Below, one piece after another: positions 8,701 to 16,449 of a stretch of 64,000 bases of DNA. Each line of letters starts with the position of its first letter. Positions within the stretch are counted from its first letter, which is position 1. A model generated the notes under the pieces. It ran no database searches. It saw only the letters and a program-made list of their open reading frames with translations, and was not told the origin of the DNA. The stretch comes from Cohnella thailandensis. Lineage in GTDB: Bacteria > Bacillota > Bacilli > Paenibacillales > Paenibacillaceae. A program made the position numbers and the translations under genes. The stretch spans positions 181,789 to 245,788 of the forward strand of contig NZ_JACJVQ010000021.1 in NCBI RefSeq assembly GCF_014212135.1. The letters run 5' to 3'.

Positions 8701-10323
8701 CATACCCGACCAGTAGTCCTGCGCGACCGCGGCGTTGGCATCCAAGATCCCCTTGACGGTCGGATCGCCCGTATCCAGCGTGCTCTTGCCGGTCAGCGTC
8801 TCCCGCCAGCGAATTCTCAGCTTGTCGTACGCCTCCGGGTCCGACAGCTCCGGCGCGCGCACCCGGATCTCGGCCGTCGCCGATTGGCCGCCAGCAGCCG
8901 CCGTGATCGTCGCCGTGCCTTCTAACTTGGCCGTCAGCTTCCCGGTCCGGTCGACGTCCAGGACGGCCGGATCGCTCGACGACCAACTCACGCCCGGACG
9001 GGTCGCGTTGTCCGGGAGCACCCGGGCGCTAAGCTGCAACGTATCGTCCAACCTCACGGTGTCCGGATGATCGAGGATCTCGATGCTGTCGACTTTCACT
9101 TCGGGAGTGACGGTCACCTCCGTCGTGCCGAACAGCGACGGATTCGACGCGGCGGCCGCCGTTACATGAGCCGTTCCTGCCGATAGGGCCGTCACGTTGC
9201 CGGCATCGTCGACCGTCGCCACGCTCGTATCGTCGGAGCTCCACGTCAGTTCCTTCTCCGTCGTATCCGCCGGAGCTAAGATCGGCGCAATGGCCTGCGA
9301 CTCCGTCTCGGCGAGCGTCAGCGAAGCGGGCAACTCGATGGATTGCAGCGCGATATGCGGCTTCACATCGACGGAGACGGTCTTCTCGAAGCCGCCGTCC
9401 GCCGAGGCGACGGTAATCACGGCTTGCCCCGTTCCGACGCCGGTCACGAGGCCGCCGTTCACTTCGGCGACGCCCGGATCGCTGCTGGTCCACGTCAGGC
9501 GGGTATCGGACGCATCGGCCGGCGCCACGCCGGCCGTGATCGCGGCGCTCTTGCCGACAGGCAGCTCCAGCGAATCGGAGGGCACGGTCACCCCTTCGAC
9601 CGGCACATAATCTCTCAGGAGGACATTATCGACATGCAGGTGGTTTTCCTGTCCGTTTTTGAACGCCTGAATCAGATATACATGACGCACATTGGACCAA
9701 CCCGAAGGCAAGTCGCGACGCCCGAGGTAAGCGCCGTTCACGAAGTAATCGACGACTCCGTTGGCGTTGTCCACGAACAGCTTCACGTCGTACCAGGTAT
9801 CCGCCGCGTAAGAGCCGAGCGGCTGGCCGTCCGCGCCGTTGATGGAGCCGTTGTCCGCGAACGAGATGACGTTGGCGTTGGTCGTCGCGGACGCCGACCC
9901 GACGTTCAGGCTGCGGATCTGGATATCCCGCCTAGCCGTCGTGCTGCCCATGCGAAGCGAGGCGTCCAGCTCCAGTTTCCCCGTCAGGCCGGTCGTTCCT
10001 CCTAGGTTGTTGCGGGCCGTCTGAACGTTTTTGGCAGTCGAGACGAAGTGAAGGCTATAGTCTCCCGGATCTCTGCCCGGCCCCTGCTCCGCCGCGATGT
10101 AGTCCGTATCCGTCTGAGTGTTGGAGATGTTCCAGGTTCCGATCGTTCCGGAATAAGTCGTGCCAGCGTACATCCTGACGTCCTTGGGCACGGAGCCTTC
10201 GTCATAACTAACTTTAAGGTAATCCGTACCGGTCGCATGGACCGAGCGGACGCCGCCCGTCGCCGGAGCAACGAGATCAAGCAGCAAAGCGCACAATACG
10301 ATCACACGCCAACTAGCCTTCAT
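5749..10323 (-). CDS. secreted, SLH-anchored polysaccharide lyase family 8 with Ig-like repeats
   Basis: 1524 residues. Order: signal peptide (1-30, ending VHA); concanavalin-like or LamG-type domain (about 35-240); three bacterial Ig-like (Big_2) repeats (about 243-322, 325-406, 410-490); PL8 catalytic core (about 500-1260); a Pro/Thr/Ser linker (about 1265-1310); three SLH repeats (about 1340-1510). The PL8 catalytic set is intact: Asn669 (GANRSD), His719 and Tyr728 (in YVQHGTVAYTGSYG), Arg780/Arg782 (MTRGR). Asn-His spacing is +50 and His-Tyr +9, as in Streptococcus pneumoniae hyaluronate lyase (N349/H399/Y408). Aromatic residues at 617-618 fit the substrate patch. PL8 enzymes beta-eliminate hyaluronan, chondroitin, xanthan or related uronate polymers; the exact polymer is unknown. 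The SLH repeats should hold it on the cell wall. It starts 42 bases after GH88. Confidence 0.93.
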   Translation of the reverse strand: MKASWRVIVLCALLLDLVAPATGGVRSVHATGTDYLKVSYDEGSVPKDVRMYAGTTYSGTIGTWNISNTQTDTDYIAAEQGPGRDPGDYSLHFVSTAKNVQTARNNLGGTTGLTGKLELDASLRMGSTTARRDIQIRSLNVGSASATTNANVISFADNGSINGADGQPLGSYAADTWYDVKLFVDNANGVVDYFVNGAYLGRRDLPSGWSNVRHVYLIQAFKNGQENHLHVDNVLLRDYVPVEGVTVPSDSLELPVGKSAAITAGVAPADASDTRLTWTSSDPGVAEVNGGLVTGVGTGQAVITVASADGGFEKTVSVDVKPHIALQSIELPASLTLAETESQAIAPILAPADTTEKELTWSSDDTSVATVDDAGNVTALSAGTAHVTAAAASNPSLFGTTEVTVTPEVKVDSIEILDHPDTVRLDDTLQLSARVLPDNATRPGVSWSSSDPAVLDVDRTGKLTAKLEGTATITAAAGGQSATAEIRVRAPELSDPEAYDKLRIRWRETLTGKSTLDTGDPTVKGILDANAAVAQDYWSGMSLSGGGGTLWSDLPASATDSNFINTHYTRLKAMALAYATPGTALYGDEALGDDIVQALDWLQATLYTPTAAQFGNWWNWQIGVPNRLTDILILMYDKLTPEQIKAAGASIDHHIGDISSSSFTQTGANRSDIMLIEVRLGLLEHNYKRLMQARDGMTPLFEYVTSGDGFYEDGSYVQHGTVAYTGSYGEVLIQGLGNLMLLLNGSDWQPVAPEANRIYEWIAKGFEPILYKGQAIDMTRGRAIVRPAGDAYYSARNILTGIARIAQTAPASQSMALKALVKGEFAYQLQRGVSYYRLPLDLADTVKEWMNDPAIVAAEELPAHYELNGMARSIHRGADYLFGVSKSSKRISTYELTNGENPKGWYTGDGMTYLYNDDLSQYADSFWATVDWSRLPGTTVAVRDRLTGDYQNGDGETTPANSWAGGATLGSYGVTGMNLMQTGTRLNAYKSWFAFDDEVVALGAGISSTDSLPVETIVEQRKLKRDNSNAFEADGTALSGTFADRDIENVRWAHLDGNAEEGSDIGYVFPGSQPLIVTRQLQEGRWSDISLANPPSATVPSELLSDYYLTMRVPHGTNPDGEAYQYVVLPGATEAGTAAYADSPDVSVIANTASVQAVRDNELGMTGFNFWQDETAKAGGLTSNRKASVMLRVDEAAGVAELAVADPTLENSESIQLELDRSAAGLIAKDDRIEVLQLSPTVKLKADVKDTLGRSLSISLQLEADDSGGMQEPSQEPAPTTSGVPSPTATPSEDIKPTPTPPQESTPSPGDGIFLSGAKVFGIVEALIAETEANPVPPGTPADAKGHWAEKTIGIFMKLQALKGYGDGAARPNQPITRAEFVSILSRLIDVSGTQAARFRDIDGHWAQPALETFAAAGIVGGYGDGTFRPDRAISREEMILVLSRIVDLEAAARDGGGSDPEFADIGRSHAGEAIRSAAKAGIVSGRSPDRFDPGASATRAEALTVILNMLNLSPDLQKLLATL

Positions 10324-10365
10324 CAGAATCCCTCCCGAAGTCGGTAAACCCGGATCTGCGAATCG

Positions 10366-11574
10366 TCAACTTCTCCTTTGCAAGGATGCCGGCTCGTACC
10401 CGTCTCCCCTCTCGTACCAGTAGCCCGGCACGTTCCGCCCGATGCGCATGAGCGCTTCCATGTAATAGTAGTCGCCCCAAATCATATAACCGTCGAGGCC
10501 CAGGTTGCCCCTGACATGGTAAGAGCCGTGATCGATCAACCCTTCCGCCTCCGGCTGTCCGGCCGTCGAGTAGACGCCGCTCAGCGCTTCCATCGTGCGC
10601 GCGACCGCATCCCGCAGCGCCTCGCGCTGCCCGTCGCCCGGCTCGAGCAGAGAAAGCAGCTCCAGCATGCCGCACGCCGCGATCGCGGACGCCGAGCTGT
10701 CCCGGCTCGTCTCCTCGCCGCGCTCCGCGTCGAAGTCCCAATAGACGACGCCATCCTCCGGAATCCTATCGATAAAGTAACGGGCCATGCGCTTCGAGGT
10801 CTCCAAGAAAGCGGGATCGCCCGTATAACGGTAGGATAAGGCAAAGCCGTAGATGCCCCAGGCCTGGCCGCGCGTCCAGGTCGACCCGTCGCTCATCCCT
10901 TGGTGGGTGCCTCCCCGAATCGCGGCGCCGTTCGCCGGATCGAAGTAGAAGGTATGGTAGGAAGAGTCGTCGCCGCGGACCAGAAACCGGCGCGAGAGCT
11001 CCGCCTGCGCTTTGGCGACTTGCCCGTACCTGGCGTCGCCCGTCGTCCGCGAAGCCCAATACAGCAAGGGCAGATTCATCAGGCAGTCGATGATGATCCG
11101 TCCCCCGTTGTCCGGATCGTCCTTCGGGCCCCAAGCCTGGATGAGGCCGGCCGGCTCTCGCCATCTGCCGAGCAGATGATCCGCTGCGCGCAGGGCGAGC
11201 TCCTTGCCCGAATCGCTGCCCGTTACGATCCAGCCGGCAAAGGCGGAGGGCCCATACAGGAAGCCGATATCGTGATGGTCGAGCTCGCGCTTCGCCGCAA
11301 GACGCGCGGCGAAGCTGTTTACCTGCGCCTCCGCCCGCTCTCTGAAGAAGGGATCCCCGGTATATTCGTAGCTAAGCCAGGCCAAGCCGGTATAGAAGCC
11401 CTCGATCCAGTCGTCGTTCGCCTCCCAGCGGTATTCCTTCTCGCGACCCAGCCCGATATGCGGGAACGCGTCGCCGCGCCTCTTCAAGTTCGCTTTTACT
11501 TTGGCGACCGCGTCTTCGAGGGCGGCCGCGCACGGCTCCTCTCCGAGCAGCCGCTCTCCTTGCGCTGCGATCAT
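10366..11574 (-). CDS. GH88 unsaturated glucuronyl hydrolase
   Basis: 402 residues, no signal peptide, so cytoplasmic. The family's two aspartates are visible: Asp102 in HHDIGFLYGP and Asp163 in IIIDCLMNLPLL. Their 61-residue spacing equals that of D88/D149 in Bacillus sp. GL1 UGL. Aromatic substrate-cleft residues follow in STWTRGQAWGIYGF. The enzyme hydrates the 4,5-unsaturated glucuronate made by polysaccharide lyases, releasing the next sugar. It lies between the ABC permease genes and the PL8 lyase in one operon. Its SD (AAAGGA) is inside the last codons of the preceding permease, whose stop is 7 bases upstream, so translation is probably coupled. Confidence 0.93.
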   Translation of the reverse strand: MIAAQGERLLGEEPCAAALEDAVAKVKANLKRRGDAFPHIGLGREKEYRWEANDDWIEGFYTGLAWLSYEYTGDPFFRERAEAQVNSFAARLAAKRELDHHDIGFLYGPSAFAGWIVTGSDSGKELALRAADHLLGRWREPAGLIQAWGPKDDPDNGGRIIIDCLMNLPLLYWASRTTGDARYGQVAKAQAELSRRFLVRGDDSSYHTFYFDPANGAAIRGGTHQGMSDGSTWTRGQAWGIYGFALSYRYTGDPAFLETSKRMARYFIDRIPEDGVVYWDFDAERGEETSRDSSASAIAACGMLELLSLLEPGDGQREALRDAVARTMEALSGVYSTAGQPEAEGLIDHGSYHVRGNLGLDGYMIWGDYYYMEALMRIGRNVPGYWYERGDGYEPASLQRRS

Positions 11575-11581
11575 ATGGGAT

Positions 11582-12415
11582 TCATCCTTTCACGGCACCG
11601 ACCGTCAGGCCGGATACGAAGTAACGCTGCAGGAACAAAAACACAGCGACGATCGGAATGAGCGACAGAACCGCGCCAGCCATGATCAGCTGCGTCTCCG
11701 AGGTGAATTCGCCGTTGAGGGAAGCCAAGCCGAGCGGCAGCGTCTTTAGCTTGTCGCTGAAGATGTAGATCAGCGGCGCTTGAAAGTCGTTCCACACCGA
11801 GGCGAAAACGAATATGCCGAGCGTCGCGAGCCCCGGCTTGGCCAAAGGCAAGATAATGCGGGCGAAAATGCCGAATTCCGAGCTGCCGTCGATGCGCGCC
11901 GCTTCGGACAGCTCCATCGAGATGCCGGTAAAAAACTGTCGCATTAGGAAAACTCCGTAGGCGCTGAAGCTCTCAAGCAAGATCAGAGACCAGTGCGAAT
12001 CGACCAGCCCGAGCGACCGGACGACCATGTACTGCGGGATCATGATGACCTGATAAGGTATCATGAACGCCGCCAGATAGATGATGAACAGCTTGTTCTT
12101 GCCCGGAAAAGAGAGTCTCGCGAAGGCATATCCGGCCAACGAGCAGGTGATCAGCTGGCCCAGAGTGACCGCGACGGACACTTTGATCGAGTTGAGATAG
12201 TACAGCGGGAACGGGATCGTCGTCCACAGCTCCGAATAGTTCTCCGGCTGGAACACCTTGGGAATCCATTGGATTGGATAAGCGAAGACGTCCTCCTGAG
12301 GCTTGAACGACGCGGACACCATCCAGACGAACGGGAAAATCATGACGACCGACAGGATCAAGGCAACGACGTAGGTCGACGTCCTCGCGAGACCCCGGCT
12401 CAGTAGTGCACCCAT
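11582..12415 (-). CDS. carbohydrate ABC transporter permease (MalG/LplC type)
   Basis: 277 residues, six predicted membrane helices, with the binding-protein-dependent permease loop EAARIDGSSEFGIFARIILPLAKP (given here only as the EAA region, residues about 165-188). It is the second permease of a CUT1-type importer; its partner is the preceding gene, with which it overlaps by 16 bases. No ATPase gene is present, as is usual in Firmicutes that share one MsmX-like ATPase. Context says it imports unsaturated oligosaccharides released by the PL8 lyase for cleavage by GH88. Confidence 0.9.
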   Translation of the reverse strand: MGALLSRGLARTSTYVVALILSVVMIFPFVWMVSASFKPQEDVFAYPIQWIPKVFQPENYSELWTTIPFPLYYLNSIKVSVAVTLGQLITCSLAGYAFARLSFPGKNKLFIIYLAAFMIPYQVIMIPQYMVVRSLGLVDSHWSLILLESFSAYGVFLMRQFFTGISMELSEAARIDGSSEFGIFARIILPLAKPGLATLGIFVFASVWNDFQAPLIYIFSDKLKTLPLGLASLNGEFTSETQLIMAGAVLSLIPIVAVFLFLQRYFVSGLTVGAVKG

Positions 12416-13341
12416 CGTTTCTCCCCCTTAAACTGCAAGTACGTGATGAGCAAGACGATCAGGAAGAGCACGATCGCTTCGGCCGAAGCATACCCGAATT
12501 CGCCGTTGCGGAACGACATGGCATAGATATCGTATACGAGCATCTTGGTCGAACGCCCGGGACCGCCGCCGGTCATGATGTAGACGAGGTCGAACGACTT
12601 GAACAGGCTGATGATGCAGGTGATGATGACGAAGAAGGTGACCGGCGAGAGCATCGGCAGCGTAACGCTGCGGAACTGCCGGAATACGCCGGCGCCGTCG
12701 ATGCGAGCGGCCTCGTAGTACTCCGACGAAATTCCCTGCAGCCCCGCCAGGAATAACAGCATGTAATAGCCGGCCATCTTCCAGACGGTAATCAGGATCA
12801 GGCTGAACAACGCCCAGTCCGAGCTCGTCAGCCACCCCGGCGGATGGTCCGTAAAGGTCTTCAGGAACATGTTCAACGGCCCTTGAGTCGGATTCATGAT
12901 GGCCTGCCATACGACCGCGATCGCCACGAAAGACGTAATGTGCGGGAAGAAAAGGGCGGCCCGGAAGAAGGCCTTGCCCTTGAGCTTGCCGTTGACCAGA
13001 ATCGCCAGCAGCATCGCCGCGACGACGACCAACGCGCACGAAGCGAACGTATAGACGAGCGTATTGCTCAGCGAGATTCGGAAGTTGCTGTCCTGGAACA
13101 GCCGGGTATAGTTCCGGATGCCGTTCCACTGCATCGGGTTATAGCCGTCCCAGTTCATGAAGCCGAGCACGAACGCCATCAGTCCGGGAATCGCGATAAA
13201 GACGGCGAAACCGATCAGGTTGGGCAGGATGAACAGGTAGGCCGTGCGTGCCTCCGGCGTAAGAAACCGCTGGAACGCTCGCTTGGGCTTCGCCGCCGGG
13301 TCCGCTCGTGTTGCTGTCGCTTGCAGAGTTTTGGCGCTCAC
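12400..13341 (-). CDS. carbohydrate ABC transporter permease (MalF/LplB type)
   Basis: 313 residues with six membrane helices and an EAA loop (YEAARIDGAGVFRQFR). The start is GTG at 13341 with GGAG 8 bases upstream. It is the first permease of the CUT1 importer in this locus, 16 bases after the binding-protein gene and overlapping the next permease. A polar N-terminal tail of about 30 residues precedes the first helix, as in LplB-like proteins. Confidence 0.9.
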   Translation of the reverse strand: MSAKTLQATATRADPAAKPKRAFQRFLTPEARTAYLFILPNLIGFAVFIAIPGLMAFVLGFMNWDGYNPMQWNGIRNYTRLFQDSNFRISLSNTLVYTFASCALVVVAAMLLAILVNGKLKGKAFFRAALFFPHITSFVAIAVVWQAIMNPTQGPLNMFLKTFTDHPPGWLTSSDWALFSLILITVWKMAGYYMLLFLAGLQGISSEYYEAARIDGAGVFRQFRSVTLPMLSPVTFFVIITCIISLFKSFDLVYIMTGGGPGRSTKMLVYDIYAMSFRNGEFGYASAEAIVLFLIVLLITYLQFKGEKRWVHY

Positions 13342-13357
13342 TTAACCAACTCCTTGC

Positions 13358-14659
13358 TTATTGCGCGATCTCTTTGTCGCGTCTGCTCTTGATGTTGTCG
13401 ATCGCCTGCTGCGGCGAGATCTCGCCTAGCAGCGCGCGGGAGCCTTCTTCGTCGAGAATGATGTCCATCTGCGAGATGCCCGCGCGCACTTCGCGTTCCG
13501 GCACGGGGATCAAATGGAAGATCGCGTCGAGATTGACCGAATCGTTGGTGAAGTTCTTCTTGAATACTTCGCGGACGGCGTCCGCGTTGGAGGCTGGCGT
13601 CTGGTACTTGGCGACGATCTTTTGGCCTTCTTCGCCGGAGATGAAGCTGATCCACTTGATCGCTTCGGCTTGGTGCTTGGCGTTCTTGTTGACTCCGCTG
13701 ACGACGACGGCGGTCATGCTGGTCTTGTTGGCGGCGCCTTCCGGATGCGGCGAGTACGTCATTCCCCACTCGAAATTCAGCTTGCCGTCCTTCTTGTCCT
13801 GCTCGAGCATGCCGGGGAACCAGGTGCCGGTGAATACCATCGCGACCTTGCCGGTCAAGAACGCCGTGCGGTAATGCGCGTTCGTGGCGGTATTCTCGGC
13901 GAGGCTGGCCTGCGCGCCCGAGTCGGTAAGCGCCTTGCGGTGCTCGAGTCCTTCCAGGAACGGTTGCAGGTCGTCGCCGTACCAGGAAGCGCCCTGCTGC
14001 ATGCCTTCTCCGTACCAGGTTTGCGCCCAGTTCGGCATGAACGATCCCCAGATTTTGTCCTGTCCTTCGCCCTTTGTCATTTTTTGCGCCAGCTCGATAT
14101 ATTCGTCCCATGTCAGGTCGTCGTCCGGATACGGCACGCCCGCCGCATCGAACAGATCTTTGTTGTAGTAAACCGCCCAGCCGTCGTTCCGGAACGGAAG
14201 GCCGTACAGCTTGCCGTCGATCTTCACATTGTCGAAGTATTGGCTGACCGCTTGGAACGCGTCGGCGTTCGCGCTTACTTCGTCGTCCAGCGCGACGATC
14301 CGGCCCGTCGAGGCCAGCTTGTAGTAGGTAGGCATGTCCTTGAAAGCGAAGGCGTCGACGTCGCCTCCTCCGGTCAGCGTGACGGTCAGCTTCTCGTTGT
14401 ACGTGTTGGAGTCGTTCGTCAGGAAGTCGACCTTGATGTTCGGATTCTGTTCCTCGAACTTCGCCTTCAGCTCCTCGTACATGCTCTGAGAAGCCGAATC
14501 GCTCCAGAACATGAACTTGATCGTCGCCTGTTCGGCGGAAGGCTCTGCCCCGTTCTTGCCGGCGCTTCCCGCGGCGTTGTCATTCCCGTCCGAGCCGCAG
14601 CCCGTTAGGGCGACGGCAGCCAATGCGAATCCTGCTGCGGCTTTGTACCAGTTGGACAT
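13358..14659 (-). CDS. extracellular solute-binding lipoprotein of the oligosaccharide importer
   Basis: 433 residues, family 1 extracellular solute-binding protein. The lipoprotein signal is clear: MSNWYKAAAGF, a hydrophobic core, then the lipobox LTGC (Cys about residue 21) and a Gly/Asn/Ala linker. The start is the ATG at 14659, with GGGGGA 9 bases upstream; the reading frame runs further upstream but without an SD. It is the first gene after the promoter at 14708 and should bind lyase products outside the membrane. Confidence 0.9.
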   Translation of the reverse strand: MSNWYKAAAGFALAAVALTGCGSDGNDNAAGSAGKNGAEPSAEQATIKFMFWSDSASQSMYEELKAKFEEQNPNIKVDFLTNDSNTYNEKLTVTLTGGGDVDAFAFKDMPTYYKLASTGRIVALDDEVSANADAFQAVSQYFDNVKIDGKLYGLPFRNDGWAVYYNKDLFDAAGVPYPDDDLTWDEYIELAQKMTKGEGQDKIWGSFMPNWAQTWYGEGMQQGASWYGDDLQPFLEGLEHRKALTDSGAQASLAENTATNAHYRTAFLTGKVAMVFTGTWFPGMLEQDKKDGKLNFEWGMTYSPHPEGAANKTSMTAVVVSGVNKNAKHQAEAIKWISFISGEEGQKIVAKYQTPASNADAVREVFKKNFTNDSVNLDAIFHLIPVPEREVRAGISQMDIILDEEGSRALLGEISPQQAIDNIKSRRDKEIAQ

Positions 14660-14707
14660 TTGTTCGTTCCCCCATTCGTTTGTGTAGGAAAATCGATCGA
14701 TAGGGTC

Positions 14708-14713
14708 ATTATA
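14708..14713 (-). promoter_or_regulatory. -10 element of the binding-protein/permease/GH88/PL8 operon
   Basis: A perfect TATAAT on the minus strand, 49 bases upstream of the lipoprotein start, with no good -35 at 17-18 bases. This fits a promoter that needs the upstream AraC-type response regulator as activator. Confidence 0.5.
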
Positions 14714-14770
14714 GGCGTCTACATCGGCCAAGTCGTTAGACCAGCTTTAGATTAATTGTGCTGTTATCCA

Positions 14771-14835
14771 TAAAAATACGCTTACATTTGCCATTTTGCG
14801 TCATTTTATCTGACGCAACATGGCATAAGTAAGCG
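14771..14835 (-). terminator. long-stem terminator after the two-component genes
   Basis: A 25-bp stem (arms 14779-14803 and 14811-14835, 22 of 25 positions paired, 7-base loop). On the minus strand it is followed by a TATTTTTA tract. It separates the regulator gene (ending 14914) from the transporter promoter (14708). The stem is unusually long and nearly perfect for a simple terminator. Confidence 0.75.
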
Positions 14836-14913
14836 TAAAGGGCAATTCGTTTGACTCCGATTCAGTTTTTTGTGCGAATCTTCAGTTCGGATTGGGGCCG
14901 CGTCGTCGTTCGG

Positions 14914-16410
14914 TCAACCTCCGTTGCGGTATTCCGTCGGCGACATGCCCGTCGTCTGCTTGAACAGGCGCGAGAAATGGCTCAGATTCGGCAGCCCGAC
15001 CCGTTCGGCGATATCTTGCACGTACAGATGTTCCTGCTTTAGCATCTCCTTGGCCCGTTCGATGCGATAGGCGGTAATATAGGACATGGGCGTGTCTCCC
15101 GTCTTCTCGCGGAATAGCGTAGCGAAATAATTGGCATTCAGATGCGTCGCCTCCGCCAGCCGCTTGAGCGTGATCTTCTCCCCGTAGTGCTCGCGGATGA
15201 AGCGCAGCGCCAGATCGACCTCTCTGCTTCCCCCGGGGTCCGCCCGGCCGTCCGTCGCTCGAACGAGCAAAGCCGCCGTCTCGCGGACAAGCTGCTCGGC
15301 CGTGCGGCTCGCTTGAAGCCTGCCGATGAACGAATCGGGCCCGGACATGCTGTCCTCATGCCAGATCCCCTTCGGCAGATGCCTCACCAGCAGAAAGGAC
15401 AGCTCCTGCACCAGCCGCCTCGGATGCACGCCGCGCGCGTCGGCCCGGCGCACGGCGTCCTCGAGCGCCGCCAAGAAATCGTTCGCGCGGCGGCCCGCCA
15501 GCAGAAACGCCAGCTCATCTTCGCGAGCCGGCTCGAACGCGGCCTCGCCCCGGCTGAAAACCCGCTTGTCCGAATGGGCGAGCAGCCTGCCCGGACCGAC
15601 ATAGAACAAGTCCTCTTGCAGCTCCTCCGCCTCTCTTAGACCGCGCTCCGCCTCCCGCGGGAGTTCTACCGGCGAGCTTGCGAGCACCGCGATGCCTTCT
15701 TCGGCGCAGCGCGCGAGCAGCAACCTCTCCTCCTCTCCACCGCGTTCAAGGACGGCGTGGATTCGTTTCTCCACGTCCAGAAATACGCGACCCTCCGCGA
15801 CCAAGTCCGGCGAGGCCATCCTCCGGGCCATGTCGCCGGGCGAGAATTCACGCTCCCGCTCGACCGCGGCATCCAGGAGGATATGCCAGACCCAACGCGT
15901 CTTCGCGGCTCGGCCGACCATGAGCGAGCCCACCCATTGAATCGGGTCCAGCACGGCGGACAGCGGTTGCAGCTCCGGAGATATCTTGCCGGCGTCTCTC
16001 TGTCGGCTCGCGGGCTCGGGTATCCTCCTTCTGTCCTCTACCGCCTGACGAAGCCGCCGCAGGCAATCGCCGATCTCTTCGGGAGACAGGCGGAGCTTGT
16101 CCATATACTCGAAGACGCCCAGCCGGATTCCCTGTTGCACAAGCTCGAAGTCGGTATGGCTGCTAAGGATGCAGATCGGGATCGAAGGCGACCGCTCCCG
16201 AATCCGGCGGATGAAGGTCAGGCCATCCATCACGGGCATGCGGATATCCGTGAAGACCACGTCCGGCTGCAAAGCTTCGAACCGCTCGAGCGCCTCCTCC
16301 CCGTTCGCCGATTCCTCGACAACCTCGAATCCGTAGCTGTCCCAAGGCACCCGAATCCGAAGCGCCTCCCGCACCAGCCATTCATCTTCTACCAACAGTA
16401 CGCGAATCAT
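14914..16410 (-). CDS. response regulator with AraC-type DNA-binding domain (YesN-like)
   Basis: 498 residues. Receiver domain (1-120) with acidic pocket VEDEW, phospho-acceptor Asp in PDVVFTDIRMP and the conserved Lys in YMDKL. A middle region of about 260 residues follows, then an AraC/XylS double helix-turn-helix (about 395-498), including LNANYFATLFREKTG and LSHFSRLFKQTTGMSPTEYR. It is paired with the kinase upstream (39-base gap). Such pairs usually activate the adjacent sugar transporter operon, here the PL8/GH88 locus. Confidence 0.92.
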   Translation of the reverse strand: MIRVLLVEDEWLVREALRIRVPWDSYGFEVVEESANGEEALERFEALQPDVVFTDIRMPVMDGLTFIRRIRERSPSIPICILSSHTDFELVQQGIRLGVFEYMDKLRLSPEEIGDCLRRLRQAVEDRRRIPEPASRQRDAGKISPELQPLSAVLDPIQWVGSLMVGRAAKTRWVWHILLDAAVEREREFSPGDMARRMASPDLVAEGRVFLDVEKRIHAVLERGGEEERLLLARCAEEGIAVLASSPVELPREAERGLREAEELQEDLFYVGPGRLLAHSDKRVFSRGEAAFEPAREDELAFLLAGRRANDFLAALEDAVRRADARGVHPRRLVQELSFLLVRHLPKGIWHEDSMSGPDSFIGRLQASRTAEQLVRETAALLVRATDGRADPGGSREVDLALRFIREHYGEKITLKRLAEATHLNANYFATLFREKTGDTPMSYITAYRIERAKEMLKQEHLYVQDIAERVGLPNLSHFSRLFKQTTGMSPTEYRNGG

Positions 16411-16449
16411 CGAATCTCCCCCTGTCGTCGGATGTACGATATGCCTCTG

